Assembly: GCF_000430805.1 (NCBI RefSeq)
Contig: NZ_AUMS01000008.1
Span: 1 to 64,000 of the forward strand
DNA: 64,000 bases
Source of the DNA: Chitinilyticum aquatile DSM 21506
Lineage (GTDB): Bacteria > Pseudomonadota > Gammaproteobacteria > Burkholderiales > Chitinibacteraceae
Direction: 5' to 3'
A program made the translations under genes and the position numbers. Of this stretch, positions 44,809 to 59,574 are shown in pieces. The notes beneath the pieces are model-generated. The model made no database searches. It worked only from the letters and a program-made list of their open reading frames with translations, and had not been told where the DNA came from. How positions within the stretch are numbered: position 1 is the stretch's first letter; each line of letters opens with the position of its first letter.

Positions 44809-47265
44809 TCAGAGTTTGACGGAAGGCGTGCGCCAGATGCGCTCGGCATATTCGGCAATCGTGCGGTCGGACGAGAAACGCCCCATGCCGGCCACGTTGA
44901 GAATCGCCTTTTTCGCCCAGACATCCGGCTTGGCATACACCGCATCGACCCTGTCCTGCGTGTCGATGTAGCTCTGGTAATCCGCCAGCAGCTGGTAGTG
45001 ATCGCCCCAGTTCACCAGCACGTCGAACAGGAAGCGGTAGCGCTCGGGCTCCTGCGGGCTGAAGAAGCCATTGGCCAGCTGGTTGAGCACTTCACGCAGC
45101 TCGCGGTTGGTTTCATAGATTTCGCGCGGGTTGTAGCCGTTCTTGCGGCGGGTTTCCACCTCGTCGGCCGTCTGCCCGAAGATGAAGATGTTGTCCGCCC
45201 CTACAGCATCCTGGATTTCGACATTCGCGCCATCGAGCGTGCCGATGGTCAGCGCGCCGTTGAGAGCAAACTTCATGTTGCCCGTGCCCGATGCCTCGGT
45301 GCCGGCCGTTGAAATCTGCTCGGACAGGTCGGCCGCCGGCATGATGATTTCGGCCAGGCTCACGCTGTAGTTCGGGATGAACACCACTTTCAGCTTGTCG
45401 CCCACGCGCGGGTCGTTGTTGATTTTCACGCCCACGTCGTTGATCAGCTGGATGATCATTTTCGCCGTGCGGTAGGCGGATGCCGCCTTGCCGGCAAAGA
45501 TCACCACCCGCGGCTGGAAGTGTTTTTCCGGGTGCTTGATGATGCGGTTGTAGCGCGTGATCACGTGCAGCACATTGAGCAGCTGCCGCTTGTATTCGTG
45601 AATGCGCTTCACCTGCACGTCAAACAGCGCATCCGGATTGATCACGCCGCCCAGCGTGCGCGCAACATACCTGGCCAGCCGCTCCTTGTTGGCGTGCTTG
45701 GCGGCCTGGAAGGCTTCGACAAACTGCGGGTAGTCCACCTTGTCGCGCAGCTCGGCCAGTTCGTCGAGCCGCACGCGCCAGGTACGCCCGATCGCACCAT
45801 CAATGAGCTCCGACAGCGCCGGATTGGCCAGCGCCAGCCAGCGGCGCGGTGTGACGCCATTGGTGACATTGGTGAAACGGTCGGGATAGATGCGCGCGAA
45901 GTCGGCAAAAATCGACGTTTTCATCAGTTCCGAGTGCAGTTCGGACACGCCATTGACCTTGTGGCTGGCAACCACCGCCAGATAGGCCATGCGCACCTTG
46001 CGCTCGCCCCCTTCCTCGATCAGCGACACATGGCGAAGCAGGTCATGGTCGCCGGGGAATTTGGCTTCGACTTCTTTCAGGAAACGCTCGTTGATATCGA
46101 AAATGATGCGCAGGTGGCGCGGCAGCAGACGCCCCAGCATGTCGACCGGCCAGCACTCCAGCGCCTCGCTCATCAGCGTGTGGTTGGTGTAGCTGAAAAT
46201 CTTGCTGGTGTAGCCCCAGGCGGTATCCCAGTCCAGACCGTACTCATCGAGCAGGAGGCGCATCAGTTCGGGAATGGCCAGCACCGGGTGCGTGTCGTTG
46301 AGGTGAATGGCAATCTTTTCCGGCAGATGTTCCAGCGTTTCATGCGTCAGCTTGTAGCGGTGCAGGATGTCCTGCAGGCTGGCCGAGCAGAAGAAGTATT
46401 CCTGCCGCAGGCGCAATTCCTTGCCCGAGTAGGTCGAATCATCCGGATAGAGCACGCGCGACACGTTTTCAGAGACGTTTTTCTCGGCCACGGCAGAGAA
46501 ATAATCGCCCTCGTTGAACTTGGACAGATTGATTTCTCGCGTCGAGCGCGCGGTCCACAGGCGCAGCGTATTGGTCGCGATGGTGTCGTAGCCCGGAATG
46601 ATGATGTCGTGCGCGACGGCGAGCACGTCATGCTGGGTGTCAAGCCAGTAGATCTTGCTGCCTTCCTGCTCGACCCGGCCACCGAAGCGCACGCGGAAAC
46701 ACACTTCATCACGCGGGAAATCGAGCACGTTCACCGAGCCCAGCCAGGTATCGGGTGCCTCGACCTGCTTGCCCTCGATGATGCGCTGCTTGAACATGCC
46801 GAACTGGTAACGGATGCCGTAGCCGAAGCCGGGCACACCCAGCGTCGCCATCGAGTCGAGGAAACACGCCGCCAGACGGCCAAGGCCGCCATTGCCGAGC
46901 GCGGCATCAGGCTCTTCCTTCAGCAGATCGTCCAGATCGATGCCCATTTCATCAAGCGCCTGGCGCACCGGCTCCTGCAGGTTCAGCGCCAGCAGTGCAT
47001 TACCCAGCGCACGGCCGATCAGGAATTCCATCGAGAGGTAGTAGACGCGCTTCACATCCTGCGAGTACTGCGCGCGCGTGGTCTGCATCCAGCGCTCGAC
47101 CATGCGGTCGCGGATGGCCAGAAAGGTGGCATCGGCCCAGTCTTTTTCGTTGGCAACCGAGGCATCCTTGCCGATGGCAAACATCAGCTTGTAGGCAATC
47201 GCTTTTTTCAGTGATTCGACATCGAGGCTGTCGGTAGGCGAATCAAAGGTAATCGGGTTGATCAT
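44809..47265 (-). CDS. glgP: Glycogen phosphorylase
   Basis: 818 aa. Releases glucose 1-phosphate from glycogen using pyridoxal phosphate. Motifs: [40 protein letters not shown], and the PLP lysine region [20 protein letters not shown]. Full family length. ATG 47265 has GGAG upstream. 13 bp after glgA, last gene of glgC-glgA-glgP. Confidence 0.97.
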   Translation of the reverse strand: MINPITFDSPTDSLDVESLKKAIAYKLMFAIGKDASVANEKDWADATFLAIRDRMVERWMQTTRAQYSQDVKRVYYLSMEFLIGRALGNALLALNLQEPVRQALDEMGIDLDDLLKEEPDAALGNGGLGRLAACFLDSMATLGVPGFGYGIRYQFGMFKQRIIEGKQVEAPDTWLGSVNVLDFPRDEVCFRVRFGGRVEQEGSKIYWLDTQHDVLAVAHDIIIPGYDTIATNTLRLWTARSTREINLSKFNEGDYFSAVAEKNVSENVSRVLYPDDSTYSGKELRLRQEYFFCSASLQDILHRYKLTHETLEHLPEKIAIHLNDTHPVLAIPELMRLLLDEYGLDWDTAWGYTSKIFSYTNHTLMSEALECWPVDMLGRLLPRHLRIIFDINERFLKEVEAKFPGDHDLLRHVSLIEEGGERKVRMAYLAVVASHKVNGVSELHSELMKTSIFADFARIYPDRFTNVTNGVTPRRWLALANPALSELIDGAIGRTWRVRLDELAELRDKVDYPQFVEAFQAAKHANKERLARYVARTLGGVINPDALFDVQVKRIHEYKRQLLNVLHVITRYNRIIKHPEKHFQPRVVIFAGKAASAYRTAKMIIQLINDVGVKINNDPRVGDKLKVVFIPNYSVSLAEIIMPAADLSEQISTAGTEASGTGNMKFALNGALTIGTLDGANVEIQDAVGADNIFIFGQTADEVETRRKNGYNPREIYETNRELREVLNQLANGFFSPQEPERYRFLFDVLVNWGDHYQLLADYQSYIDTQDRVDAVYAKPDVWAKKAILNVAGMGRFSSDRTIAEYAERIWRTPSVKL

Positions 47266-47278
47266 GGTGGCTCCAGGG

Positions 47279-48721
47279 TCAGGCAATCAGTTGTTGGTAT
47301 AAGGCAAAGTAATGCTCGGCAGAAGCACGCCATGCAACATCCTGCTGCATCGCCCGCTTGCGGACCTGCTTCCATTCGCGCGACCTGGCCCACAAAGCAT
47401 AGGCCCGGCGCACCGCGCGCAGGCAGTCCGTGACATTCAGCTCGTCAAACACGAAGCCGGTGGCACAATCGTCAGCCAGATTTTCCAGCGTGCAGTCGCT
47501 CACCGTGTCGGCAAGACCGCCAACCCGGCGCACCAGCGGCAGCGTGCCGTACTTCAGCCCGTACAGTTGCGTCAGGCCGCAGGGCTCGAAGCGGCTGGGC
47601 ACCATGATCACGTCGCCACCGGCAATCAGCCGGTGGGAGAATGCTTCGTCATAGCCGATTTTCACGGCGACCTGGCGCGGATTCGCGTACGCCAGATTGC
47701 GGAAGGCCTCTTCCAGCCAGGCATCCCCGCTGCCGAGCAGGGCAAACTGCCCGCCGCGCGCCAGCAGTTCCGGCAGTGCCTCCAGCAGCACCGGCAAGCC
47801 TTTCTGGTCGGTCAGCCGTGACACCACGACAAAAAGCGGTTGCTCGTCCGTCTCAAGCAGGCCGAGCTCCTGCTGCAGCGCGGTCTTGCATCTGGCCTTG
47901 CCGGCAAGCTTGTCCACGCTGTAGCCGGCCGGCAGCAGCGGATCCGTTGCCGGGTTCCAGACCAGCTCGTCCACGCCGTTGATGATGCCGCTCAGGCTCG
48001 CACGCCGCATCTGCAGCAGCCCTTCCAGGCCGCAGCCCTGCTCCGGCGTCGTGATTTCGCGGGCATAGGTCGGGCTCACCGTGGTGATGTGGTCGGCAAA
48101 GTGCAGACCCGCCTTCAGGAAGGACAGATTGCCGTGGAATTCGACACCTTCGCGGTCGAAGAAATGCGCGGGCAGTTCCAGCGCGTCGAAACAGTCGCGG
48201 CCGAACACACCCTGATAAGCCAGATTGTGCACGGTGATGACCGACCTGGCCGGCCGGCCGGCGGCAGCCAGATAGGCTGGTGCCAGGCCGGCATGCCAGT
48301 CGTGCGCATGCACGACCGCCGGCCGCCAGTACGGGTCCATTCCCTGCGCAAGCTGCGCGGCCACCCAGCCCAGCAGGGCAAAGCGCAGATGGTTATCCGG
48401 ATAGGACTGCTGATTGGCATCGTGGTAGGGATTGCCGGGGCGGTCATACAGCGCGGGGGCGTCGATGATGTAGACGGCAATCCCGTCAGCAGTCTTGCCG
48501 AACAACAGCCGCGCAGCGCCGCTGGCACCGCTCAGAGCACTGAATGCCGCCACTTCACCTTCGATGGCGACACCGGCCAGAATCGCCGGGAACCCCGGCA
48601 GCAGAACGCGCACGTCGGCGCCGAGCGGCGCCAGCGCCAGCGGCAGCGCGCCGGCCACATCGGCCAGACCACCGGTTTTCAGAAGGGGAAACAGCTCTGC
48701 CGCCACATGCAGGACACGCAT
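47279..48721 (-). CDS. glgA: Glycogen synthase (ADP-glucose)
   Basis: 480 aa GT5 enzyme that elongates alpha-1,4-glucan from ADP-glucose. N-terminal [16 protein letters not shown] (KxGGL motif, ~16-31), [14 protein letters not shown], and C-terminal [22 protein letters not shown]. The ATG at 48721 gives the normal start ([18 protein letters not shown]); a TTG two codons upstream is unlikely. Follows glgC by ~89 bp. Confidence 0.96.
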   Translation of the reverse strand: MRVLHVAAELFPLLKTGGLADVAGALPLALAPLGADVRVLLPGFPAILAGVAIEGEVAAFSALSGASGAARLLFGKTADGIAVYIIDAPALYDRPGNPYHDANQQSYPDNHLRFALLGWVAAQLAQGMDPYWRPAVVHAHDWHAGLAPAYLAAAGRPARSVITVHNLAYQGVFGRDCFDALELPAHFFDREGVEFHGNLSFLKAGLHFADHITTVSPTYAREITTPEQGCGLEGLLQMRRASLSGIINGVDELVWNPATDPLLPAGYSVDKLAGKARCKTALQQELGLLETDEQPLFVVVSRLTDQKGLPVLLEALPELLARGGQFALLGSGDAWLEEAFRNLAYANPRQVAVKIGYDEAFSHRLIAGGDVIMVPSRFEPCGLTQLYGLKYGTLPLVRRVGGLADTVSDCTLENLADDCATGFVFDELNVTDCLRAVRRAYALWARSREWKQVRKRAMQQDVAWRASAEHYFALYQQLIA

Positions 48722-48810
48722 AATCAATTCTTGCCTCGGTTAAGTCGATTCAGTCAGTCTGCCGGCCGCTGATGACAGCCGGATTGCAGCCGGATTACAC
48801 CCCTACCGGC

Positions 48811-50085
48811 TCAGAGCTTCTCCAGCATGTCGCGGGTGATCAGCACCACGCCGTTTTCACTGCGGTAGAAGCGGCGAGCATCTTCCTCGGCGTTCTCGCC
48901 GACCACCATGCCGTCGGGGATGACGCAGCTGCGGTCGATCACCACGCGGCGCAGGCGGCAGGAACGGCCGATGGTCACGTCCGGCAGGATGACTGCTGAA
49001 TCGATGGTGCAGAAGGAATGCACGCGCACCTGCGAGAACAGCACCGAGTTGAGCACCAGCGAGCCCGACACGATGCAGCCGCCGGATACCAGCGAATTGA
49101 GCGTCATGCCGTGGCTGCCGTTGCGGTCCTGCACGAACTTGGCCGGCGGCAGCTGCTCCTGGTAGGAGTGGATCGGCCACGCGCGGTCATACATGTCCAG
49201 CTCGGGGGTCACGGAAGCCAGATCGAGGTTGGCGGCGTGGTAGGCATCAACGGTACCGACATCGCGCCAGTACGGGTCGCCCGATTCATCGCTCTGCACG
49301 CAGGACAGGCCGAAGGGATGCGCAAACGCCTCGCCCTGGCTCACGGCCTTCGGGATCAGGTCCTTGCCGAAATCGTGGCTAGAGTCGGGGTTGCGGATGT
49401 CTTCTTCCAGCAGCTGCGCCAGATAGTCGGTGTTGAAAATGTAGATGCCCATCGACGCCAGCGAGACATCGTCCTTGCCCGGCATCGCCGGCGGATTGGC
49501 CGGTTTTTCGACAAACGCGGTAATCTGGCGGTCTTCGTTCACCGCCATCACCCCAAAGGCGCTGGCTTCGTTGCGCGGTACTTCAATGCACGCCACCGTG
49601 CACTTGCCGCCCTTTTCCACATGATCCAATAGCATGCGCGAGTAATCCATCTTGTAGATGTGATCTCCCGCCAGAATCACCACATACTCGGATTTGTAGG
49701 TCCGCACGATGTCCAGATTCTGATACACCGCATCGGCCGTGCCGCGATACCAGTGCTCCTCATCCACGCGCTGCTGGGCCGGCAACAGGTCGACAAATTC
49801 GTTGAGCTCGCCGCGCAGGAACGACCAGCCGCGCTGCAGATGGCGCAGCAGCGAGTGCGACTTGTACTGCGTGATGACGCCTATGCGGCGGATGCCGGAA
49901 TTCAGGCAATTCGACAGCGCAAAATCGATGATGCGGAACTTGCCGCCGAAATACACCGCCGGCTTGGCGCGGTGATCGGTCAGCGCCTTCAGGCGCGAGC
50001 CGCGGCCGCCGGCGAGCACCAGCGCGACCGATTTGTTGGGCAGCTGGCGGGCCAGCGTGATCTTGTCCAGGGTTTGCGTCTTCAT
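48811..50085 (-). CDS. glgC: Glucose-1-phosphate adenylyltransferase
   Basis: 424 aa. Makes ADP-glucose, the committed and allosterically controlled step of glycogen synthesis. [25 protein letters not shown]-type site (here [15 protein letters not shown]), [41 protein letters not shown], then a left-handed beta-helix C-terminus. GGGAGA precedes the ATG. A repeat copy (H) lies in the 150 bp between it and pgm. Confidence 0.97.
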   Translation of the reverse strand: MKTQTLDKITLARQLPNKSVALVLAGGRGSRLKALTDHRAKPAVYFGGKFRIIDFALSNCLNSGIRRIGVITQYKSHSLLRHLQRGWSFLRGELNEFVDLLPAQQRVDEEHWYRGTADAVYQNLDIVRTYKSEYVVILAGDHIYKMDYSRMLLDHVEKGGKCTVACIEVPRNEASAFGVMAVNEDRQITAFVEKPANPPAMPGKDDVSLASMGIYIFNTDYLAQLLEEDIRNPDSSHDFGKDLIPKAVSQGEAFAHPFGLSCVQSDESGDPYWRDVGTVDAYHAANLDLASVTPELDMYDRAWPIHSYQEQLPPAKFVQDRNGSHGMTLNSLVSGGCIVSGSLVLNSVLFSQVRVHSFCTIDSAVILPDVTIGRSCRLRRVVIDRSCVIPDGMVVGENAEEDARRFYRSENGVVLITRDMLEKL

Positions 50086-50164
50086 GTGTTTATTCTCCCT
50101 TACTCATCCTCGGAGGGCTTGTCGCCCGCGCCGTTGCGACTGTTGCCGCAAGCTCTGGATCGCA

Positions 50165-50231
50165 GCGATATACACATTAATGTATATCGCCGAATCCCTT
50201 TATTTTTAATGGCTACATCAATATACCCAAA
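50165..50231. repeat. Dispersed palindromic element, copy H
   Basis: Begins with the dyad GCGATATACA-CATTAA-TGTATATCGC, followed by CCCTTTATTTTTAATGGCT and ATATACCC. In the leader of glgC and just past the pgm stop. Confidence 0.75.
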
Positions 50232-50236
50232 GGAAA

Positions 50237-53841
<3,605 letters not shown>

Positions 53842-53849
<8 letters not shown>

Positions 53850-56052
53850 CGTCACGCGCCAGATAAATGACCGAGAGCGGCGGCAAGGTCAGCGTGATCG
53901 ACTGCGCGTGGCCATGCAGCGGATGCGCTTCACTGGCCACACCGCCATTGCCGGTATTGCTGCCGGCATAGAAGGTCGAATCGGTGTTCAGTATCTCGCG
54001 GTAATGCCCCGCATCGGGCACGCCGATGCGATAGCCATGACGCGGCACCGGCGTGAAGTTGCACACCACGATCACCGGGCGGCCATTGTCCGCATAGCGC
54101 ACAAACGCCAGCGTGGAGTGTTCAGAGTCGTCGGCCACCAGCCACTGGAAGCCGCGCGGGTCGAAATCGATCTCGTGCAGCGCCGGCTCTGCCTTGTAAG
54201 CCCGGTTCAAATCACGCACGAGCGCCTGCACGCCGGCGTGCCACGGGCCTTCATTCAGCAGATGCCAGTCGAGGCTGCTGTCATGATTCCACTCGCGCCC
54301 CTGGCCGAATTCGCCGCCCATGAACACCAGCTTCTTGCCCGGATGCGCCCACATGAAGGCGTAGTAGGCACGCAGATTGGCAAACTGCTGCCAGCAGTCG
54401 CCCGGCATCTTGCCAAGCAACGAGCCCTTGCCGTGCACCACTTCATCATGCGACAGCGGCAGCACGAAGTTTTCCGTAAAGGCGTACAAGAGCCCGAAGG
54501 TCAGCTGATTGTGATGATGCTTGCGGTGAATCGGCTCTTTCTGGAAATAGCTGAGCGTGTCGTGCATCCAGCCCATATTCCACTTGTAGTGGAATCCCAA
54601 GCCGCCCATTTCCGGCGGCCGGCTCACGGCCGGAAACGCCGTCGATTCTTCAGCCATCGTCATCGCCTCGGGGCGCTCGGTGCCAACGGTCGCATTCATC
54701 CGGCGCATGAAATCGATGGCTTCCAGATTCTCGCGGCCGCCAAACTGGTTCGGCACCCACTCGCCTTCTTTTCTCGAGTAGTCGCGGTACAGCATGGACG
54801 CCACCGCGTCGACGCGCAGGCCATCGATGCCGAAGCGCTCGACCCAGTACAGTGCATTGCCGATCAGGTAGTTGCGCACTTCGTTGCGACCGAAGTTGTA
54901 GATCAGCGTGTTCCAGTCCTGATGGAAGCCTTCCTTCGGATCGGCGTGCTCGTAGATGTGCGTGCCATCAAACGTCGCCAGGCCATGATCATCGGTCGGG
55001 AAGTGGCCAGGCACCCAGTCCAGCAATACACCGACGCCAGCCGCATGCGCCGCCTCGACGAAATAGCGGAAATCTTCCGGGGTACCAAAGCGCGAGGTCG
55101 GCGAATAAAGGCCTAGCGGCTGGTACCCCCAGGAACCATCAAAGGGATGCTCGTTGATCGGCAGCAGCTCGATATGGGTGAAGCCCAGTTCGGCCACATA
55201 GGGCACCAGTTGTTCGGCCAGCTCGCGGTAGGTCAGCCAGCGATTGCCCTCTTCCGGCACACGGCGCCAGGAGCCCAGATGCACCTCGTAAATCGACACT
55301 GGCGCATTGAAGCGGTTGGCGCTGCGGCGCGCTTCACTCGGCTCGACCCAAGATGGCAGAAAGGCGATTTTCGATGCGGTACTCGGGCGCAGCTCGGACG
55401 CGAAGCCATAGGGGTCCGACTTCAGGCGGATTTGGCCATTGGCATCCAGAATTTCGTATTTGTAATTGCTGCCAGCCGGAATATTGGGCAGGAAGATTTC
55501 CCACACCCCGCAGCCCAGATGCTTGCGCATCGGGTGCCGCCGGCCGTCCCAGCCGTTGAAGTCGCCGACCACCGACACGCGCCGGGCATTTGGCGCCCAC
55601 ACGGCAAACGCCACGCCGCCCACCTCTTCCATCGTGCGCGGATGGGTACCCAGGCGCTCGTAGGGGCGCAAGTGTGTCCCTTCGGCCAGCAGCCAGACGT
55701 CCTGTTCACCCAGCGTCGGGGCAAAGCGGTACGGATCTTCCAGATCGAATTCGTGTTCGCCCCAGCGTACCAGCAGCCGATAGGCAAAGGCATTCTTGCG
55801 TCGCGGCACGCTGCCGGCAAAAAAACCGCGATCATCAAAACGGGTCAGCTCGACCAGCTTGCGGCCGGTTTTGGCATCCAGAACGCTGACCTGATCGGCA
55901 CCAGGCAGCCAGGCCCGCACCTGCAGGCCGGCGGTGGTGGAGTGCATGCCCAACAGGGCAAAGGGATTGTCATGCGTGCCGCTGCAGATGGCCTCGATTG
56001 CGGAGGCGTCAAGGGCTGCGGCTTCGATTTCTGCGCACGGGAGGGTCAGCAT
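53842..56052 (-). CDS. glgB: 1,4-alpha-glucan branching enzyme
   Basis: 736 aa GH13 enzyme that introduces alpha-1,6 branches into glycogen. Two N-terminal CBM48-like domains ([33 protein letters not shown]), catalytic barrel with [49 protein letters not shown] and [20 protein letters not shown] with GAGGA 6 nt upstream. A perfect -35 TTGACA at 56099-56094 with AACAAT at 56075-56070 (18-bp spacer) is a candidate promoter, though the leader would be very short. Head of the block, divergent from malQ. Confidence 0.97.
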
Positions 56053-56306
56053 GTAAATCCTCGCTGGTCATTGTTTTTATTGGCGCCCGACGCTGTCAAT
56101 TGTCAGCTGATACACCAGATTCGTAAGCCTGCACTTCCAGGGCGGAAATGCTTGCGCTTGCAGCAAAAATGCCACATAACGGGCGATGCAGGCCAGCTTT
56201 GCGGCAGCGCAGCAGCACAATATGCGACAACGACAGCTTGCTTACCAGCTAGTTTACCGAAATATTACTTACCAAATTATTACACTTTGTCATATAGGTG
56301 CGCACA

Positions 56307-57917
56307 ATGACGTTCAGCCGAGCATCCGGCCTGCTGGCCCACATCACCTCGCTGCCTTCGCCTTACGGCATCGGCGACCTTGGTCCGGCAGCCTGCCGCT
56401 TCGCCGATTTTCTGCAGTCCGCTGGCCAGACGCTGTGGCAGGTTTTGCCGCTGGGCGTGACCAGCTACGGCGATTCACCCTACCAGTCCTTCTCCACTTT
56501 CGCCGGCAACCACTACCTGATCAGCCCCGAACTGCTGATCAAGGATGGCCTGCTCACTGACGCCGACATCCCGGCGCTCGCCTTTGATGCCCAGCACGTC
56601 GATTACGGCAGCGTCATCCCGTGGAAAATGACCGTGCTGCGTGCGGCATGGCGCAACTATCAGGCCAGCCCGCCTGCCGCCTTGAAAAAGGAGTTCGCAA
56701 CCTTCTGCAAGCAGCACGTCTGGCTGGATGACTTTGCGCTGTTTGTCGCCTGTAAATTCCACTTCATCGCCGCGCGACAGAATGACTATGAAACACCCGA
56801 GTACCAGACCTACTACCAGCGACTGGCTGGGCGGCTTACGGACAACCAGATCAAGGATTGCTACTACGGCGCGGTATGGAATTCCTGGCCCGCCGAGCTG
56901 GCAGCGCGCACTCCCAAGGCATTGAGCCACTGGCGCAAGACGCTGGCCGACGACGTGGCCTTTTATCAGTTCCTGCAGTTCCTGTTCTTCCGCCAGTGGG
57001 GGCAACTCAAGACCTACGCCAATGAGCGCGGAATCCGGCTGATCGGTGATATTCCGATTTTTGTCGCCTTCGATTCGGCCGACGTGTGGGCCAATCAAGC
57101 GCTGTTCTGCCTCGATGCCGCCGGCGACCCGAATGAAGTCGCCGGCGTACCGCCCGATTATTTTTCCGCAACCGGCCAGCTGTGGGGCAACCCGCTGTAC
57201 GACTGGCCCAGGCATCAGGAGCAGGACTTTGCCTGGTGGACAGATCGCATCGCCGCACTGCTCGCTTCTACTGACATCGTGCGCATCGACCACTTCCGCG
57301 CCTTTGCCGCCTACTGGGCGGTGCCGTTCGGCGAAGCCACGGCGGTGAACGGCCAGTGGAAAAAGTCGCCGGGCAAGGCGCTGTTCGCCGCCATCGAAAA
57401 GGCGCTGGGCAAAAACCTGCCCATCATCGCCGAAGACCTGGGCATCATCACGCCGGACGTCACCGCCTTGCGCGAAAAGCTGGGCCTGCCCGGCATGAAG
57501 GTGCTGCAGTTTGCGTTTGATGCCGACGCGGCCAGCGACCACCTACCGCACAACTATCCGGAGAGCCGCACGGTGGTCTACACCGGCACGCACGACAACG
57601 ACACCACGCTGGGCTGGTATGGCGCAGCCAATGAAAAGGCACGCGACTACTTCCGCCGCTATCTGAATACCTCGGGCGAAGCCGCAGGCTGGGATCTGAT
57701 CCGGCTGGCGTGGTCTACCAGCGCCCTCTTCGCCATCGCACCGGTGCAGGACGTACTCGGCCAGGGCACGAGCGCCCGGATGAACACGCCGGGCACGGCA
57801 AGCGGCAACTGGCAGTACCGCTTCAGCGCCGACGCGCTTACCTCCGGCCAGGCCGAGGGGCTGAAGTACCTGAGCCAGCTGTACGGGCGCAATGGCCTGA
57901 GCGCCTCGGCACCATAA
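56307..57917 (+). CDS. malQ: 4-alpha-glucanotransferase (amylomaltase)
   Basis: 536 aa GH77 enzyme that disproportionates maltodextrins. Motifs: RASGLLAHITSLPSPYGIGD, SYGDSPYQSFSTFAGN, RLIGDIPIFVAFDSADVWAN, VRIDHFRAFAAYWAVP, IIAEDLGIITPDV and VYTGTHDNDTTLGWY. ATG 56307 (AGGTG upstream) preferred to a GTG 9 nt earlier. Divergent from glgB across 254 bp whose malQ-proximal half is A+T-rich; a regulated promoter is likely there but no clear box is seen. Confidence 0.96.
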   Translation: MTFSRASGLLAHITSLPSPYGIGDLGPAACRFADFLQSAGQTLWQVLPLGVTSYGDSPYQSFSTFAGNHYLISPELLIKDGLLTDADIPALAFDAQHVDYGSVIPWKMTVLRAAWRNYQASPPAALKKEFATFCKQHVWLDDFALFVACKFHFIAARQNDYETPEYQTYYQRLAGRLTDNQIKDCYYGAVWNSWPAELAARTPKALSHWRKTLADDVAFYQFLQFLFFRQWGQLKTYANERGIRLIGDIPIFVAFDSADVWANQALFCLDAAGDPNEVAGVPPDYFSATGQLWGNPLYDWPRHQEQDFAWWTDRIAALLASTDIVRIDHFRAFAAYWAVPFGEATAVNGQWKKSPGKALFAAIEKALGKNLPIIAEDLGIITPDVTALREKLGLPGMKVLQFAFDADAASDHLPHNYPESRTVVYTGTHDNDTTLGWYGAANEKARDYFRRYLNTSGEAAGWDLIRLAWSTSALFAIAPVQDVLGQGTSARMNTPGTASGNWQYRFSADALTSGQAEGLKYLSQLYGRNGLSASAP

Positions 57918-57918
57918 A

Positions 57919-57985
57919 GCCAATACGTATACGGATAGACGCAAAACAGGCAAATGGATACACCGACATACCCAATAATGTATTT
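57919..57985. repeat. Possible diverged palindromic element, copy I
   Basis: Immediately after the malQ stop: AATACGTATACGGATAGACG ... GACATACCCAATAATG. Keeps the outer TATAC and CATACCC marks but the core hairpin is lost. Weak member of the family. Confidence 0.4.
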
Positions 57986-58050
57986 AGCGAAAAAGCCTGG
58001 AACCTCCCTGACTTCAACACCGTCACGCGTGCTCCGGGAAGGATACCCTG

Positions 58051-59202
58051 ATGATGACCGCAGACAAACCCGCCTTGCCTCCAGCCACGCCCGGCGCCGC
58101 AAATCCGGCAGGCATACTAATCGGCCCCAACTGGTTTGCATCGGTGATGGGCACCGGCATCCTGGCGATAGCCGGAAAACTGCAGCCCATCCGCTTCCCC
58201 GGGCTTGAGCTGATCATCACCAGCGCCTGGCTGGCAGCAACGCTGCTGCTGATCGTGCTGCTGATCGCAGCGACCTGGAACTGGTGCAGCCGGCCAGCAG
58301 CCCTGAACGCCCTGCTCGATGACCCGGTCGGCATCCAGTTTTTCGGGGCGCCGCCGATGGCCATTCTCACCGTGGGCACAGCCACGATGCTGGTCGGGCC
58401 GCAGTACATCGGCCTTGAACTGGCGATGTTCATCAAGATCGGCTGCTGGCTGACCGGGACCATACTGGGCTTCGCCTGCGCGGTGCTGGTCACCTTCCGC
58501 CTGTTTACCCGCCTGCAGGTCAAGCATGACTCCGCCTTCGGTGGCTGGCTGATGCCCGTCGTGCCGCCCATGGTTTCGGCGGCGGCAGCAGCGCAACTCA
58601 TTCCATACATTGAAGATGCCCTCTGGCGGCATAGCTTGCTGGTCATCAGCTATTCGCTCTTCGGCATGAGCCTGATTGCCTCCCTGGTCATCATTTCACT
58701 GATCTGGAGCCGGCTAGCCCATTATGGCTCCTCGGGCGGCGTGCGCGTCCCGACCCTGTGGATCGTGCTGGGGCCGGTTGGCCAATCGATTACGGCAGCA
58801 GGCGGGCTGGGGATCGCGGCTGTGGCCTATGATGGCGCAGCCCTGCCCTTTGCGGAGGGCTTGCTGAACATCGGATTGTTCTACGGGCTGGTGATGTGGG
58901 GGTTCATGTGGTTGTGGATGGCCCTCGCCATCCTGCTCACCTGGCGGGCAATCCGCCGCCAGATGGGATTTGCCCTGACCTGGTGGTCCTTCACCTTTCC
59001 GGTCGGCACCTGCGTCACCGGAACCTGCGTTTTGTCGATCATGCTGAAACTGCCGCTGTTTCGCTGGATCGCCCTGTTGCTGTATGCCGTGCTGCTGTGC
59101 GCGTGGCTGCTGGTGTTTGCCCAGACACTGAGGGGTGTGATTTCGGGAAAACTGCTGCGTCCGCCCCTGATCAGCCCGCAAGCGGTGGCCCGGAAGGAAT
59201 AA
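58051..59202 (+). CDS. TDT family transporter (TehA/SLAC1-like)
   Basis: 383 aa with ten hydrophobic helices. TDT/SLAC1 features: NWFASVMGTGILAIAG in TM1, FFGAPPMAILTVGTATMLVG, MPVVPPMVSAAAAAQLIP, WIVLGPVGQSITAAGGLGIAA, and WWSFTFPVGTCVTGTCVLS. The family exports anions such as sulfite, or takes up dicarboxylates or tellurite-related ions; the substrate cannot be set. GGAAGGA before the tandem ATG. Monocistronic, between malQ and the Sel1 protein. Confidence 0.86.
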   Translation: MMTADKPALPPATPGAANPAGILIGPNWFASVMGTGILAIAGKLQPIRFPGLELIITSAWLAATLLLIVLLIAATWNWCSRPAALNALLDDPVGIQFFGAPPMAILTVGTATMLVGPQYIGLELAMFIKIGCWLTGTILGFACAVLVTFRLFTRLQVKHDSAFGGWLMPVVPPMVSAAAAAQLIPYIEDALWRHSLLVISYSLFGMSLIASLVIISLIWSRLAHYGSSGGVRVPTLWIVLGPVGQSITAAGGLGIAAVAYDGAALPFAEGLLNIGLFYGLVMWGFMWLWMALAILLTWRAIRRQMGFALTWWSFTFPVGTCVTGTCVLSIMLKLPLFRWIALLLYAVLLCAWLLVFAQTLRGVISGKLLRPPLISPQAVARKE

Positions 59203-59574
59203 TTGTTGGCATGGAATCATTCAGGCTCACGATAGTACTTCCAGATCTGCGGCAATCGCCTTCAGCCTTGAATGCGATGAATGATCATATTTTTGAGCGA
59301 TTACTAAATTGCCTTTCTGCAGACCTGTAGCCACCACAACAAACAACCTCACGCCGAAGCACAACAACGACCCGAATTCGATGATGCGCCCATAGCTGGG
59401 GCAGCAGGTCCTGGTTTCTTGGCTCAGCATCATTCATGCCGCCATCCAGCTCCAATTTCAAAGCACTGGCGTGTGAAACACAACACAGGACAAAGGGTGG
59501 GTATCGCCACATACTCCTTGAAGAAAATACCCCCTACCAACATACCCACAACCCTACCATTGCAAATCCCCACC
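59203..59574. other. 372-nt intergenic region, nothing certain
   Basis: Lower G+C than its flanks. No credible gene: a 68-codon leftward frame at 59227-59433 lacks a ribosome binding site and family signature. Around 59502-59545 two short pieces, GGGTATCGCCACATACTCC and CATACCCACA, echo the ends of the dispersed repeat and may be a worn copy. Just upstream of the next start the sequence is C/A-rich. Confidence 0.4.

Noticed and set aside
45520-47214. Long rightward open frame opposite glgP
   Set aside because: Shadow frame; glgP on the minus strand has all family motifs and a ribosome binding site.
59227-59433. 68-codon leftward frame in the gap before the Sel1 protein
   Set aside because: No ribosome binding site, no homologous motif and atypical composition.
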